Shown here: in pieces, positions 55,993-64,000 of the stretch
Layout of the letters: each line of letters begins with the position of its first letter
How positions within the stretch are numbered: the stretch's first letter is position 1
Assembly: GCA_963786675.1 (NCBI GenBank)
Contig: CAWAZY010000002.1
Location: forward strand, 322,368 to 386,367
Source of the DNA: JAGVSR01 sp963786675
Lineage (GTDB): Bacteria; Pseudomonadota; Alphaproteobacteria; Rhizobiales; Hyphomicrobiaceae
Length of the DNA stretch: 64,000 nt
Reading direction: 5' to 3'
Notes under the pieces: generated by a model
The model's database searches: none
Seen by the model: only the letters and a program-made list of their open reading frames with translations
Told to the model about the DNA's origin: nothing
Program-made: the position numbers and the translations under genes

Positions 55993-56532
55993 ATGCGCAT
56001 CGAGGCAATTCCGGTCGGAAACAACCCGCCGGAGGACATCAACGTCATCATCGAAGTTCCGGTTGGCGGCGAACCCATCAAGTACGAAATGGACAAGGCC
56101 TCGGGCACGCTGGTCGTCGACCGCTTCCTTTACACCCCCATGCGCTACCCCGGTAACTATGGCTTCGTGCCTCATACGCTGTCCGCGGACGGTGACCCGA
56201 TCGACGTCCTGGTCTGCAACACGCGCGCTATCGTGCCCGGCGCGGTCATCAACTGCCGCCCGATCGGCGTGCTGGTCATGGAAGACGACGGCGGGGGCGA
56301 CGAGAAGCTCATCGTCGTGCCGAGCGCCAAACTGACCAAGCGCTACAACTCGGTCAAAAACTACTCTGACCTGCCGTCCATTTCGACCGAGCAGATCGAG
56401 CATTTCTTCGCCCACTACAAGGACCTGGAGCCTGGAAAGTGGGTCAAGATCGACCATTGGGGCGACGCCGACGAGGCCAAGCGGCTCATTCTGGAAGCCG
56501 TGGCGCGCGCCGGGGGCGTCAAAAAGGGCTAA
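55993..56532 (+). CDS. ppa: Inorganic pyrophosphatase, family I
   Basis: Hydrolyses pyrophosphate in the cytosol and drives biosynthetic reactions. The 179-residue protein has the active-site cluster DRFLYTPMRYPGNYGFVPHT, DGDPIDVLV and the Lys-rich KLTKRYNSVKNYSDLP. ATG 55993 starts at the conserved MRIEAIPVG. Normal size for the bacterial hexameric type. Confidence 0.96.
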   Translation: MRIEAIPVGNNPPEDINVIIEVPVGGEPIKYEMDKASGTLVVDRFLYTPMRYPGNYGFVPHTLSADGDPIDVLVCNTRAIVPGAVINCRPIGVLVMEDDGGGDEKLIVVPSAKLTKRYNSVKNYSDLPSISTEQIEHFFAHYKDLEPGKWVKIDHWGDADEAKRLILEAVARAGGVKKG

Positions 56533-56604
56533 CTGGCCTGCGGATGAGCGGCTTGCCGCACTTCCCCGGGGGGGAAGCGGTTGCTATACCCCGCCCATCC
56601 GCAC

Positions 56605-56611
56605 AAGGAGG
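56605..56611 (+). promoter_or_regulatory. Ribosome binding site deciding the dapB TTG start
   Basis: AAGGAGG lies 6 bases before TTG 56618 but 15 bases before the in-frame ATG 56627, so the rare TTG start is favoured. Confidence 0.7.
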
Positions 56612-56617
56612 CCTCGG

Positions 56618-57424
56618 TTGCCCGATATGAAGATCGCCGTGATGGGTGCCGCAGGGCGCATGGGTCTGGAACTCGTGCGCGCGATCGATGCCGAGCCGGG
56701 CTGTAGCCTGAGCGGCGGTATCGAACCGGCCGGCAGCCCGGCCACCGGCAAGGATCTGGGCGAACTCGCCGGCATCGGTTCGCGCGGGATCACAGTCACG
56801 AACGACGCCCTGGACCTCATCGCCCGCTCCGACGCCATCATCGATTTCACCGCGCCCAAGGCCACGGTCATTTTTGCCGGGCTGTCAGCCAACGCGCGCA
56901 TTGTTCACGTGATCGGGACGACCGGTCTTGAGGCCGAGCACGAGGCAGCCATTGCCGCCGCCGCGCGGCATGCAACGATCGTCAAATCCGGCAACATGAG
57001 CCTTGGCGTCAATCTCGCGGCCGCCATGACGCGCCGCATGGCCGAAGCCCTGGACGCAGATTTCGACATCGAGATCGTCGAGATGCATCACCGGCACAAG
57101 GTCGATGCCCCGTCCGGTACCGCGCTGATGCTCGGCAAGGCCGCTGCGGCCGGACGCGGGGTTGATCTCACGTCAGCCTCGGTTCGCGTGCGCGACGGCC
57201 ACACGGGGCCGCGCCGCCGGGGTGACATCGGCTTTGCCACGTTGCGGGGCGGCAGCGTCGTCGGGGATCACACCGTTATCTTCGCCGGCACCGGCGAGGA
57301 AATCTCCATCCGCCATCATGCGTCGGACCGGGGCATCTTCGCCCGCGGCGCGGTCAAGGCAGCACTCTGGGCGCGCGACAAGGGGCCGGGCCTCTTCTCC
57401 ATGTCCGATGTCCTCGGGTTGTGA
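56618..57424 (+). CDS. dapB: 4-hydroxy-tetrahydrodipicolinate reductase
   Basis: A lysine/diaminopimelate-pathway reductase using NAD(P)H. The 268-residue protein has the Rossmann start IAVMGAAGRMGLELV, IDFTAPKATVIFAGL, VIGTTGLEAEHEAAI, and the catalytic HHRHKVDAPSGTALMLG. TTG start with an ideally placed AAGGAGG. gpmA begins 16 bases later, suggesting an operon with ppa and dapB close together. Confidence 0.95.
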   Translation: MPDMKIAVMGAAGRMGLELVRAIDAEPGCSLSGGIEPAGSPATGKDLGELAGIGSRGITVTNDALDLIARSDAIIDFTAPKATVIFAGLSANARIVHVIGTTGLEAEHEAAIAAAARHATIVKSGNMSLGVNLAAAMTRRMAEALDADFDIEIVEMHHRHKVDAPSGTALMLGKAAAAGRGVDLTSASVRVRDGHTGPRRRGDIGFATLRGGSVVGDHTVIFAGTGEEISIRHHASDRGIFARGAVKAALWARDKGPGLFSMSDVLGL

Positions 57425-57440
57425 GGGCATATTTCGATCC

Positions 57441-58112
57441 ATGACGACAGCCCCGCCCGCCTCCAAGGACTACACGCTCGTGCTCGTCCGCCACGGACAG
57501 AGCGAATGGAATCGCCTCAACCTGTTCACAGGCTGGCGCGATCCTGACCTGACCGAAAAGGGCGTTATCGAAGCCCGCTGGGCAGGCCGCGTCTTGCGCG
57601 ACCACGGCATTACCTTCGATCTGGCTTTCACCAGCCGCTTGCGCCGCGCGCAAAACACGCTCGACATCATACTCGATGTGATGGGCCAGGCCGGCGTGCC
57701 CATCGAGCGCGACGAAGCGTTGAACGAGCGCGACTATGGACAGCTCTCGGGCCTCAACAAGGACGAGGCCAAGCAGCGCTTCGGCGAAGACATGGTCATG
57801 CGCTGGCGGCGCAGCTACGACATCCCCCCGCCCGGCGGCGAGAGCCTGAAAGATACGGCCCAGCGCGTTCTGCCTTACTACTTGGCCCATATCTGGCCGG
57901 AAGTTCTCGCCGGCAAGACCGTGATTGTTGCCGCCCACGGGAACTCATTGCGCGCCCTCATCATGTACCTGGAAAATCTCACCGGCGAGCAGATCATCGC
58001 GCAGGAACTGGCGACCGGCGCGCCGATCGTCTATCGCTTGTCAGCAGAGGGCAAAGTCCTGGATCGGACTGACCTCGTTGTCTCCGAGGGACGTGACAAT
58101 GGTCTGGGATGA
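57441..58112 (+). CDS. gpmA: 2,3-bisphosphoglycerate-dependent phosphoglycerate mutase
   Basis: Interconverts 3- and 2-phosphoglycerate. The 223-residue protein has the phosphohistidine motif LVRHGQSEWNRLNLFTGW, the ERDYGQLSGLNK block and VIVAAHGNSLRALIMYLEN with the second His. It overlaps the next gene by 14 bases. In the serine cycle this step links glycerate-derived 2-phosphoglycerate and 3-phosphoglycerate, but the enzyme is also housekeeping. Confidence 0.95.
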   Translation: MTTAPPASKDYTLVLVRHGQSEWNRLNLFTGWRDPDLTEKGVIEARWAGRVLRDHGITFDLAFTSRLRRAQNTLDIILDVMGQAGVPIERDEALNERDYGQLSGLNKDEAKQRFGEDMVMRWRRSYDIPPPGGESLKDTAQRVLPYYLAHIWPEVLAGKTVIVAAHGNSLRALIMYLENLTGEQIIAQELATGAPIVYRLSAEGKVLDRTDLVVSEGRDNGLG

Positions 58113-58707
58113 ACTGACGCGCGACGCGGACAACGAAAACTCGCGCGACCGCGAGCGCTGGACCGGCGTCTATATCGGTGTTCTGGCGGTGCTGCTCGCC
58201 GTCTGCGCCATGGGCGGCGGCAATGCGGCCAAGGACGCGACGCTGAAAAATATCGAGGCCGCGAATACCTGGGCCTTCTTCCAGGCCAAAAACATGCGCC
58301 GCCACGTCCTGCGCGTCGCCGCCGACGATCTGCAGTTGCGCCTTGTCTCCGATCCAGGTCTCACCCCGGAGGGCCGGGCGGCCATTGAGGCGAAGATCGC
58401 GGAATACAAGAAGCAGGACGACATTCTCACCAGCGATCCCGATCGCGAGCCGGACAAGCGCGAAGGCCTCGATCAGCTCTGGGAAAAGGGCAAAGCCCTG
58501 GAGATCGAGCGCGACGTGGCCATGCGCCAGGACCCGTATTTCGATTACGGCGAAGCGCTGCTCCAGATCGCCATCGTGCTCGCCTCGATATCGATCATTA
58601 CCCGGGGCAGTTTCCTGCTGGCGGGCAGCGCCGCTCTCGGCGCACTGGGCGCGCTGATGACCGTCAACGGCTTTACGCTGGCCTTCACGCTGCCCTGGCT
58701 CAATTGA
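58099..58707 (+). CDS. DUF4337 membrane protein
   Basis: A 202-residue protein with an N-terminal helix (WTGVYIGVLAVLLAVCAMGGG), the conserved ANTWAFFQAKNMRRHVLR after it, and two C-terminal helices (LLQIAIVLASISIITRG and LGALGALMTVNGFTLAF). This is the DUF4337 pattern. It overlaps the gpmA end by 14 bases and converges with the peptidase gene. Confidence 0.88.
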   Translation: MVWDELTRDADNENSRDRERWTGVYIGVLAVLLAVCAMGGGNAAKDATLKNIEAANTWAFFQAKNMRRHVLRVAADDLQLRLVSDPGLTPEGRAAIEAKIAEYKKQDDILTSDPDREPDKREGLDQLWEKGKALEIERDVAMRQDPYFDYGEALLQIAIVLASISIITRGSFLLAGSAALGALGALMTVNGFTLAFTLPWLN

Positions 58708-58717
58708 CGCGGCCCGG

Positions 58718-59738
58718 CTAGGGCACTTCGGCGCGTCCGGCCTGCTCAAGCACGACGGCCCCGCCGCGCACGACCTCGACCCGGCCCTCATAAGTCCCTG
58801 AAGGCCAGCGCGCCAATTCTGCGCGGCGCTTCTTGCCGGCAAACGCCAGATACGTCGCCTTATTGCGGTCGAGCGGCTTGGCGGCGTTGGTCACATTGAA
58901 GCCGCCCGGCCCGCGCACGTCGAGGCGCACGACGTCGCCCGCCTTGAGGTTGATGAAGCGCGCGTAGAAGACGAGCTGGCCGCTGCCAGGTTCGAGGGGC
59001 ACCGCGCGGTCGTCGACTTCGGATGCCGCATGATCGAGCACCTGACCCGGAAAAACCCGCCGCGATGATTTCCCCCGCGCGGTAGCCATAGGCCGAGAGG
59101 AAAGCCCGATCCCACAACCCGCGCGACGCATCGGCATTGCGCTGGCACGCCGCATCCCCGGCTGCGCCGGAAAACGGATCAACCGCCTTACCGTTGAAGC
59201 GGACAGTCAGATGCAGGTGGGCAAACTCTGTCAGCCCTGAAAGGCCGACCGTGCCCAGCACATCGCCCTTCTCGACCCTATCGCCCGGCCTCACGCGCAC
59301 GCTGCCGCCTTTCATATGGCAGTACTGCGTTTCCCACCCCGCGCCATGGTCGAGCACGACGCCGTTGCCGCATTCGCGGCCCGCGATCAGCGCGCGGTCG
59401 GCCGGTTTAGCAAACCGGTCCGCCATGCCATCGCGTGCGCCCTTCACTGTGCCGGCCGCGGCTGCCAGTACCTCGACGCCGGAAGCCGTCCGCGCCACTG
59501 ACAGCAACCGGAAATCGGTGCCGTCATGACCTTCATAGCTGGCGCCGCCGCAGACGTAATCCGCTGCACCCGGACCGGGATCGGTATCGACGTAGCTCTG
59601 GATGAAGCAGGATTTGCCCAGGTCGCAGCGCACGGGCAGCCCCAGCTCGGGCTGATCCGCCAGCGCCGGCCCGGCCAGCAGCGCCATCAGCGCGGCGGCG
59701 CCGAGCCCCGCCCAGATCATCCTTTGCCCATCTCGCAT
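58718..59738 (-). pseudogene. M23-like peptidoglycan endopeptidase, one apparent frameshift
   Basis: An exported protein: signal peptide with GLGAAALMALLAGPALA, then the LytM-type region YEGHDGTDFRLLS, VLAAAAGTVKGA, GNGVVLDHGAGWETQYCHMKGG and LTEFAHLHLTVRFNG, which keeps the H-x-H zinc motif. The frame then changes at A5 (59051-59055); removing one A restores AGFPGQVLDHAASEVD and a total near 339 residues. The last third is a beta-rich domain after the break. Zinc-peptidase activity is inferred from motifs. Confidence 0.84.
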
Positions 59739-59948
59739 TGGCCTGCCCTGTTCGGATCTAGCCCGCAGATTGTTGGCCTGCTCAGATTTGGCGCCCCTGA
59801 TCCGCCAACGGCTGCGACGACCGTTCCCGCGCCGCAACCTTGCGGCTCGCGCCGCCAGCGGCTAGCAGTGAGGCCGCCGGATCAGCCAGTTTCCGCCCCA
59901 GCATCCGAGACCCGCCACCAGCCCTTCCAGAGACAGGTATCCCACCCC

Positions 59949-61064
59949 ATGGCCACTTTCAAACTGCTGCTTCTCCCCGGCGACGGCATCGGCGTCGAAA
60001 CCATGGCGGAAGTCGAGCGGCTGATCGCGTTCTTCAACGCGCGCGGCAATGGGGTCAAGTTCGAGACCGAGCACGATCTCGTTGGCGGCGCGGCGTACGA
60101 CAAGCACGGGGTTGCCGTCACCGATGACTGTGTCGCCAAGGCGAAAGCAGCCGACGCGGTCATCTTCGGCGCGGTCGGCGGCCCGAAGTGGGATGGCGTG
60201 CCGTACGCGGTGCGCCCGGAAGCGGGCCTTCTGCGCCTGCGCAAGGATCTGGGGCTCTTTGCCAACCTGCGCCCCGCGATTTGCTATCCGGCACTCGCCG
60301 ATGCGTCCTCGCTGAAGCGCGAGCTGGTCGAAGGCCTCGACATCATGATCGTGCGCGAGCTGACCGGCGGCGTCTATTTCGGCGAGCCCAAGGAGATCGT
60401 CACCCTGGAGAACGGCGAGAAGCGCGCCGTCGATACGCAGCTCTACACGACGCACGAAATCGAGCGCATCGCCAAGGTCGCTTTCGACCTCGCCCGCAAG
60501 CGCGGCAACAAGGTGCATTCGGCGGAAAAGAACAACGTCATGCGCACCGGCGTGCTGTGGAAGGAAGTCGTCACGCAGGTCCACAAGTCCTACGCGCCCG
60601 ACGTGAAGCTGGAACACATCCTGGCCGACAACTGCGCCATGCAGCTCGTGCGCAACCCCAAGCAGTTCGACGTGATCGTCACCGACAACCTGTTCGGCGA
60701 CGTGCTGTCGGATGAGGCCGCCATGTGCACGGGTTCGCTCGGCATGCTGCCGTCGGCGTCTCTGGGCGCGCCCGATGCCAAGACGGGCAAGCGCCTGTCG
60801 CTCTACGAGCCGGTCCACGGATCAGCACCCGACATCGCGGGGAAAAACCTCGCCAACCCCATCGCCACCATCGCATCGTTCGGCATGGCGCTGCGCTATT
60901 CGCTCGACATGGCCAAGGAAGCCGACCTCGTCGATCAGGCCATCGCCAACGTGCTCGACAAGGGCCTGCGCACCGGCGACATCATGCAGGACGGCATGAC
61001 AAAGGTCGGCACCACCGAGATGGGCAAGGCCATCGTCGACGAGATCGCCGCGCTCACGGCATGA
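59949..61064 (+). CDS. leuB: 3-isopropylmalate dehydrogenase
   Basis: NAD-dependent oxidative decarboxylation in leucine synthesis. The 371-residue protein has LLLPGDGIGVETMAEVERL, the substrate-binding ELTGGVYFGEPKE, the Lys/Asp catalytic region and PVHGSAPDIAGKN. The frame is open upstream to 59526, but the conserved N-terminus begins at ATG 59949. A strong terminator follows. Confidence 0.97.
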   Translation: MATFKLLLLPGDGIGVETMAEVERLIAFFNARGNGVKFETEHDLVGGAAYDKHGVAVTDDCVAKAKAADAVIFGAVGGPKWDGVPYAVRPEAGLLRLRKDLGLFANLRPAICYPALADASSLKRELVEGLDIMIVRELTGGVYFGEPKEIVTLENGEKRAVDTQLYTTHEIERIAKVAFDLARKRGNKVHSAEKNNVMRTGVLWKEVVTQVHKSYAPDVKLEHILADNCAMQLVRNPKQFDVIVTDNLFGDVLSDEAAMCTGSLGMLPSASLGAPDAKTGKRLSLYEPVHGSAPDIAGKNLANPIATIASFGMALRYSLDMAKEADLVDQAIANVLDKGLRTGDIMQDGMTKVGTTEMGKAIVDEIAALTA

Positions 61065-61102
61065 GGCGCCGCACGCGCTTTCGCGGAATCGAAAAGCGAA
61101 AC

Positions 61103-61130
61103 GGCCGGGGCAATCGCCCCGGCCTTTTTT
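61103..61130 (+). terminator. Rho-independent terminator after leuB
   Basis: A 9-bp stem GGCCGGGGC / GCCCCGGCC with a 4-base loop and six T residues, 38 bases after the stop. Confidence 0.92.
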
Positions 61131-61261
61131 GTTCGGTGTGCCTGCGAAATTTAGGCCTGTTCGAGACCCAGAGCCGAAGGCGCCAGCATCTCAATCAGCA
61201 CACACCCCATGCCCGCTTGCGACCAACAAGCGGCCATCCCAGGCTGCGCTCAATCTTGTAT

Positions 61262-61277
61262 CAGAACGATTGTTCTG
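61262..61277. promoter_or_regulatory. Palindromic operator upstream of the TetR gene
   Basis: CAGAACGATTGTTCTG: two 6-base arms CAGAAC/GTTCTG with a 4-base centre, 12 bases before the tetR start. The size and position fit an autoregulatory TetR operator. Confidence 0.65.
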
Positions 61278-61289
61278 CTACAAAGCAAC

Positions 61290-61883
61290 ATGCCCCGCCT
61301 AAAATCCACGACCCGACAATCGATACTGGAAGGTGCGTTGACGCAATTCTGGTTCAACGGCTTTGCCAAAGCCTCGATGGACGATCTCGTATCCGCAACA
61401 GGCGCGAGTCGGCATGCGATCTACGCGGAGTTCGGCAGCAAGGACGGCTTGTTCGAGGCAGTCCTCAGGCTTTACGTGGACACCATCGTGTCGCCGGCAT
61501 TTGCGCAAGTCGAAGCGCCGGGCGCAGGTCTTAAAGAGATCGCCGGCTACTGGGAATTCCAGATCGCGCGCGGCGAGCAGGTGGGACTTCCTGGACCGGG
61601 CTGCCTACTCGCGAACATGATGACGGAACGTGCCCCACACTCCTCCGAAGTCGCGACGGTCGTAATCGCGCACAACGAGCGCTTGCGGTCCGGATTTCGC
61701 AATGCGCTTCGCGGACAAGGAATCGCTGCCAGACACAAGTCTTCGCGACGGGCCATGGACGGCATGGCCACGGTCCTTGCCATTTTCAGCAATGGTCTCT
61801 GGTCGTTTTCGCGCGTGACACCTGATGCCCGCCCGCTCCGCCTCGCCACCAAAACCATGATTGCCGAACTCGCCCAGGAGTGA
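61290..61883 (+). CDS. TetR family transcriptional regulator
   Basis: A 197-residue repressor with the N-terminal helix-turn-helix SILEGALTQFWFNGFAKAS and MDDLVSATGASRHAIYAEFG, then a helical ligand-binding domain (CLLANMMTERAPHSSEVATV). ATG 61290 is used; the frame is open to 61209. The next gene starts 3 bases after its stop, so both are probably one operon. Inducer unknown. Confidence 0.9.
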   Translation: MPRLKSTTRQSILEGALTQFWFNGFAKASMDDLVSATGASRHAIYAEFGSKDGLFEAVLRLYVDTIVSPAFAQVEAPGAGLKEIAGYWEFQIARGEQVGLPGPGCLLANMMTERAPHSSEVATVVIAHNERLRSGFRNALRGQGIAARHKSSRRAMDGMATVLAIFSNGLWSFSRVTPDARPLRLATKTMIAELAQE

Positions 61884-61886
61884 ACG

Positions 61887-62348
61887 ATGTCAGTTTTCGT
61901 ATCGATGGATGCCCAGGCCCGACGGTCCTTCCTTATCGTCCTGATGATTGCGTACATGTGGCTCAACGCGTCCGAAGTTTTCCGCTACTTTGCTTTCGTG
62001 ATGCCGATGACGCGCGATGCCATGTCGTCAGTTCGTGATGTGGCGCCGATGAGCTACACTGTCTTCATGATCTGGGGGCTTTGGGACACACTGCTGTTCG
62101 GCTGCGTTACCTTCATCGCGTGGCTCTTTTACGAGAAGTTCGGAGGCGGCCTACGCAACACACTTGCGGTGGGCACACTGCTTTGGCTGGCGATCTTCTG
62201 CATTTTCTGGCTCGCGGCTTGGAACATGAATCTGACAGTGTCGCGCGTGCCTCTAGTCGCGCTTCCGTTGGCTTGGATCGAAATGGTGGTCATCGTCGCA
62301 ATTCTGGAACGGGCGTGGCCGCACTTGAGGGCACATTCGCAAACCTAA
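61887..62348 (+). CDS. Membrane protein, four helices, unknown function
   Basis: A 153-residue protein with four hydrophobic segments (FLIVLMIAYMWLNASEVF, TVFMIWGLWDTLLFGCVTF, LAVGTLLWLAIFCIFWLA, RVPLVALPLAWIEMVVIVAIL). It follows the TetR gene by 3 bases and is probably its regulatory target. No family recognised. Confidence 0.72.
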   Translation: MSVFVSMDAQARRSFLIVLMIAYMWLNASEVFRYFAFVMPMTRDAMSSVRDVAPMSYTVFMIWGLWDTLLFGCVTFIAWLFYEKFGGGLRNTLAVGTLLWLAIFCIFWLAAWNMNLTVSRVPLVALPLAWIEMVVIVAILERAWPHLRAHSQT

Positions 62349-62514
62349 CGACCGTCGGTTAGGATCCGAAACCGACCAAGCCGCTGCTGACGGGCGGAAT
62401 GCACCCTATTTGCCCCAAGCAGACATCAAGACCTTTGGGCAGCCTCTCCCACGAGAGATCGTTCCGCTCGACATTCAGGACTAAGGAGAACAGGATTACA
62501 GGTCGCACCACGCG

Positions 62515-62841
62515 CTACGGCGTGGCGGTGGCGCTCGGCGGTTCGACGCGGATCGAGGAGGTGGCGTGCGGCCGTGTCTGCGGCGTAGCTGTAGCGCCAG
62601 ATCGCGCGCCGTCGTCCATCCAGGGTGAGGGGCCTTCCGTGAGGGACTGACTGACCGTCGCGGTGAGCGAGCCAATCGCGCGGGCGCACAGGCCGTCTTC
62701 GCGCTGACAGGCTTCGAAGGCCGCGCCCATCATGGCGACGCCGCCGTCGATCATGCGGGTCTGCTGCTCGGGCGTCGCCGTCACGACGGCGTAGGCGAGG
62801 TAGCCAGCCAGTGCGAATTTATAGAGCCGCGGAATACGCAT
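62515..62841 (-). CDS. Small hypothetical protein
   Basis: A 108-residue frame starting MRIPRLYKFALAGYLAYAVV, with one N-terminal hydrophobic helix, a middle part with two Cys (AFEACQREDGLCARAIG) and a low-complexity Pro/Ser/Thr-rich tail. The upstream ATG at 62886 would add a basic stretch. The tail may be disordered or the frame may not be real along its whole length. Confidence 0.5.
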   Translation of the reverse strand: MRIPRLYKFALAGYLAYAVVTATPEQQTRMIDGGVAMMGAAFEACQREDGLCARAIGSLTATVSQSLTEGPSPWMDDGARSGATATPQTRPHATSSIRVEPPSATATP

Positions 62842-62904
62842 ACACGGACACCAGGAACGGAAGCGGAACCTGGCCGACGTTTTCACGTCGCGGTTAAGAG
62901 ACCG

Positions 62905-63909
62905 TTAACCGGCCGAAGTTGGCTCCAGCGTCACACGGGCCGATGCACCGGCCATCAGCGCGGCCGCCTCCGCCACGGTGCGCGCGATGATGGCGGCCAC
63001 GGGCTCGATGCTGCCAATGAGCCCCGTGACCTCGCCGACAAATGTGTTGCTCTTGTCGGGATCCTGCGCCGCCCACGCCTGACGGTAGGCTTCCGCCTCC
63101 TGATCGGCGACGGCCATCAATTCGGACTCGCGGCCGTGCCAGCGTGCGATGTACGGGTTCTTGAGGACCCGCGCCGTGTAGCGCGACGGCCAATCGAGGC
63201 GGCGCGCCAGATCCATGACTTGCGAACGGATGGTGGCGTCGCCGTCGGCAGCGAGCGCCGCGGCGTGCATGCGTGGCCCGACGTTCGCCTCCTCCGATGC
63301 CCACAGTCGCGAGCCCATCATAACCCCGTCGGCGCCGAGCATGAGCGCGGCGGCAAGCCCGCGCCCATCGCCGATGCCGCCAGCCGCACACAGGAGCGTT
63401 TCCGGCGCGCGGCTTTGAATGAGATCGGCCACCTCAGGCACGAGCGTAACCGTGGCACGCTTCTCGCCATGGCCGCCGGCTTCCGCGCCCTGAGCAACAA
63501 TCACGTCCGCGCCGCAATCGAGCGCGCGTTCGGCGTCGCGCCGTGTCTGAATTTGACAGATCAGCAGCGCCCCATGGTCCTTGATGCGCTGCGCAAGCCC
63601 CGACGGGTCGTCGAACGACAGCAGAACGGCGCGGGGGTTGCGTGCCAACACGAAGTCCAGAAGCTCAGGCTTAGAGCGCAGCGACCACGTGATGAACCCG
63701 ACACCGACGCGTGCGTCGCCCGCGGTGTCGAATTGCTCGTCCAGCCACGCCTTGTCGCCATACCCGCCGCCGATGAGCCCCAGCCCGCCCGCCGCTGAGA
63801 CGGCCGCCGCAAGCCGCCCACCAGCGGCAAAAGCCATGGGCGCGCAGATGATCGGGTGGACAAGGCCAAGCCGCTGCGTGAGGCGCGTCGTGAGGACCGG
63901 ACCGGTCAT
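62905..63909 (-). CDS. Nitronate monooxygenase / 2-nitropropane dioxygenase family
   Basis: A 334-residue FMN-dependent TIM-barrel enzyme: LGLVHPIICAPMAFAAGGRL, AVSAAGGLGLIGGGYGD, the FMN region VIVAQGAEAGGHGE with the active-site His, LCAAGGIGDGRGLAAALMLGADGVMMG. It probably detoxifies propionate 3-nitronate or related compounds; exact substrate unknown. It starts 3 bases after the stop of a gene that enters from the right edge. Confidence 0.9.
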   Translation of the reverse strand: MTGPVLTTRLTQRLGLVHPIICAPMAFAAGGRLAAAVSAAGGLGLIGGGYGDKAWLDEQFDTAGDARVGVGFITWSLRSKPELLDFVLARNPRAVLLSFDDPSGLAQRIKDHGALLICQIQTRRDAERALDCGADVIVAQGAEAGGHGEKRATVTLVPEVADLIQSRAPETLLCAAGGIGDGRGLAAALMLGADGVMMGSRLWASEEANVGPRMHAAALAADGDATIRSQVMDLARRLDWPSRYTARVLKNPYIARWHGRESELMAVADQEAEAYRQAWAAQDPDKSNTFVGEVTGLIGSIEPVAAIIARTVAEAAALMAGASARVTLEPTSAG

Positions 63910-63912
63910 GGG

Positions 63913-63999
63913 TCAGCCCCGCGATCCGCTTGCCGGTTCGATGGCCAGAAGATCCGCCAGCGCCTTCGGACGGACGACCAGATCGGCAAGCGTCCACTC
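63913..63999 (-). CDS. C-terminal fragment of an unidentified gene (partial)
   Basis: About 28 codons ending in a TGA read on the minus strand, WTLADLVVRPKALADLL then AIEPASGSRG. The N-terminal part is beyond the right edge. It stops 3 bases before the nitronate monooxygenase start, so the two are likely co-transcribed. Too little sequence to name it. Confidence 0.45.
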   Translation of the reverse strand, partial: EWTLADLVVRPKALADLLAIEPASGSRG

Positions 64000-64000
64000 A

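Noticed and set aside
1..64000. Insertion sequences, prophage or integrative elements
   Set aside because: No transposase, integrase or phage protein was recognised, and the single tRNA gene has no duplicated attachment-like end next to an integrase.

Overview
The window reads as a chromosomal segment of a GC-rich alphaproteobacterium, most likely a serine-cycle methylotroph of the order Hyphomicrobiales. The main evidence is a compact minus-strand block carrying serine-glyoxylate aminotransferase (sga), malyl-CoA lyase (mcl), both malate thiokinase subunits (mtkA, mtkB) and PEP carboxylase (ppc), together with formate-tetrahydrofolate ligase (fhs) elsewhere. Phosphoribulokinase, fructose-bisphosphatase and ribulose-phosphate epimerase are also present, but no RuBisCO is visible. 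The rpmI-rplT-pheS-pheT order and a phasin gene fit the same group. The genus cannot be fixed from this sequence alone.

Layout. 0-2.8 kb: end of ribosomal protein L19 with a fused helix-hairpin-helix tail, methionine aminopeptidase, RadC, a small secreted protein. 2.9-8.1 kb (minus): hrpB helicase, rpe, prkB, fbp. 8.2-12.3 kb: a divergent control region with a perfect 24-bp palindrome, then an HlyC-like acyltransferase and a type I secretion ABC/HlyD pair. 12.5-16.7 kb: fhs, a MoaD-like beta-grasp protein, a membrane-embedded alpha/beta hydrolase. 17-21 kb: the ATP-grasp / alpha-E / transglutaminase / Anbu-protease cluster, a conserved but experimentally poorly understood peptide-modification system and the most interesting multi-gene unit here. 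21-25.4 kb: prmB and a TRAP transporter. 25.4-34 kb (minus): the serine-cycle block, with two long palindromes between mtkB and ppc and an atypical LuxR-type regulator upstream. 34-43 kb: sodium symporter pair, mscL, a radical SAM protein, tRNA-Gly, a glycosyltransferase, a solute-binding protein, an MFS-type carrier, infA and a cold-shock gene. 43.6-54.4 kb: rpmI-rplT-pheST, NADH dehydrogenase II, typA, a PIF1-like helicase. 54.5-64 kb: phasin, GNAT protein, ppa, dapB, gpmA, a peptidase, leuB, a TetR unit and a nitronate monooxygenase.

How the genes work together. Fhs feeds formate carbon into tetrahydrofolate. Sga converts serine and glyoxylate to hydroxypyruvate and glycine. Ppc makes oxaloacetate, malate thiokinase makes malyl-CoA, and malyl-CoA lyase returns glyoxylate plus acetyl-CoA. 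PrkB may make ribulose-1,5-bisphosphate as a regulatory signal, as shown in Methylobacterium extorquens, rather than for CO2 fixation. Phasin suggests polyhydroxybutyrate storage.

Data-quality warning. Eight genes (hrpB, anbu, dctP, dctM, ppc, the sodium symporter, the MFS-type carrier and the M23-like peptidase) are interrupted by twelve apparent frameshifts. All twelve are equivalent to one extra base, mostly in short homopolymers, and removing them restores the normal family length in the cases where a family length is known. This looks like insertion-type sequencing or assembly error rather than gene decay. These genes are listed as pseudogenes because that is what the given sequence encodes.
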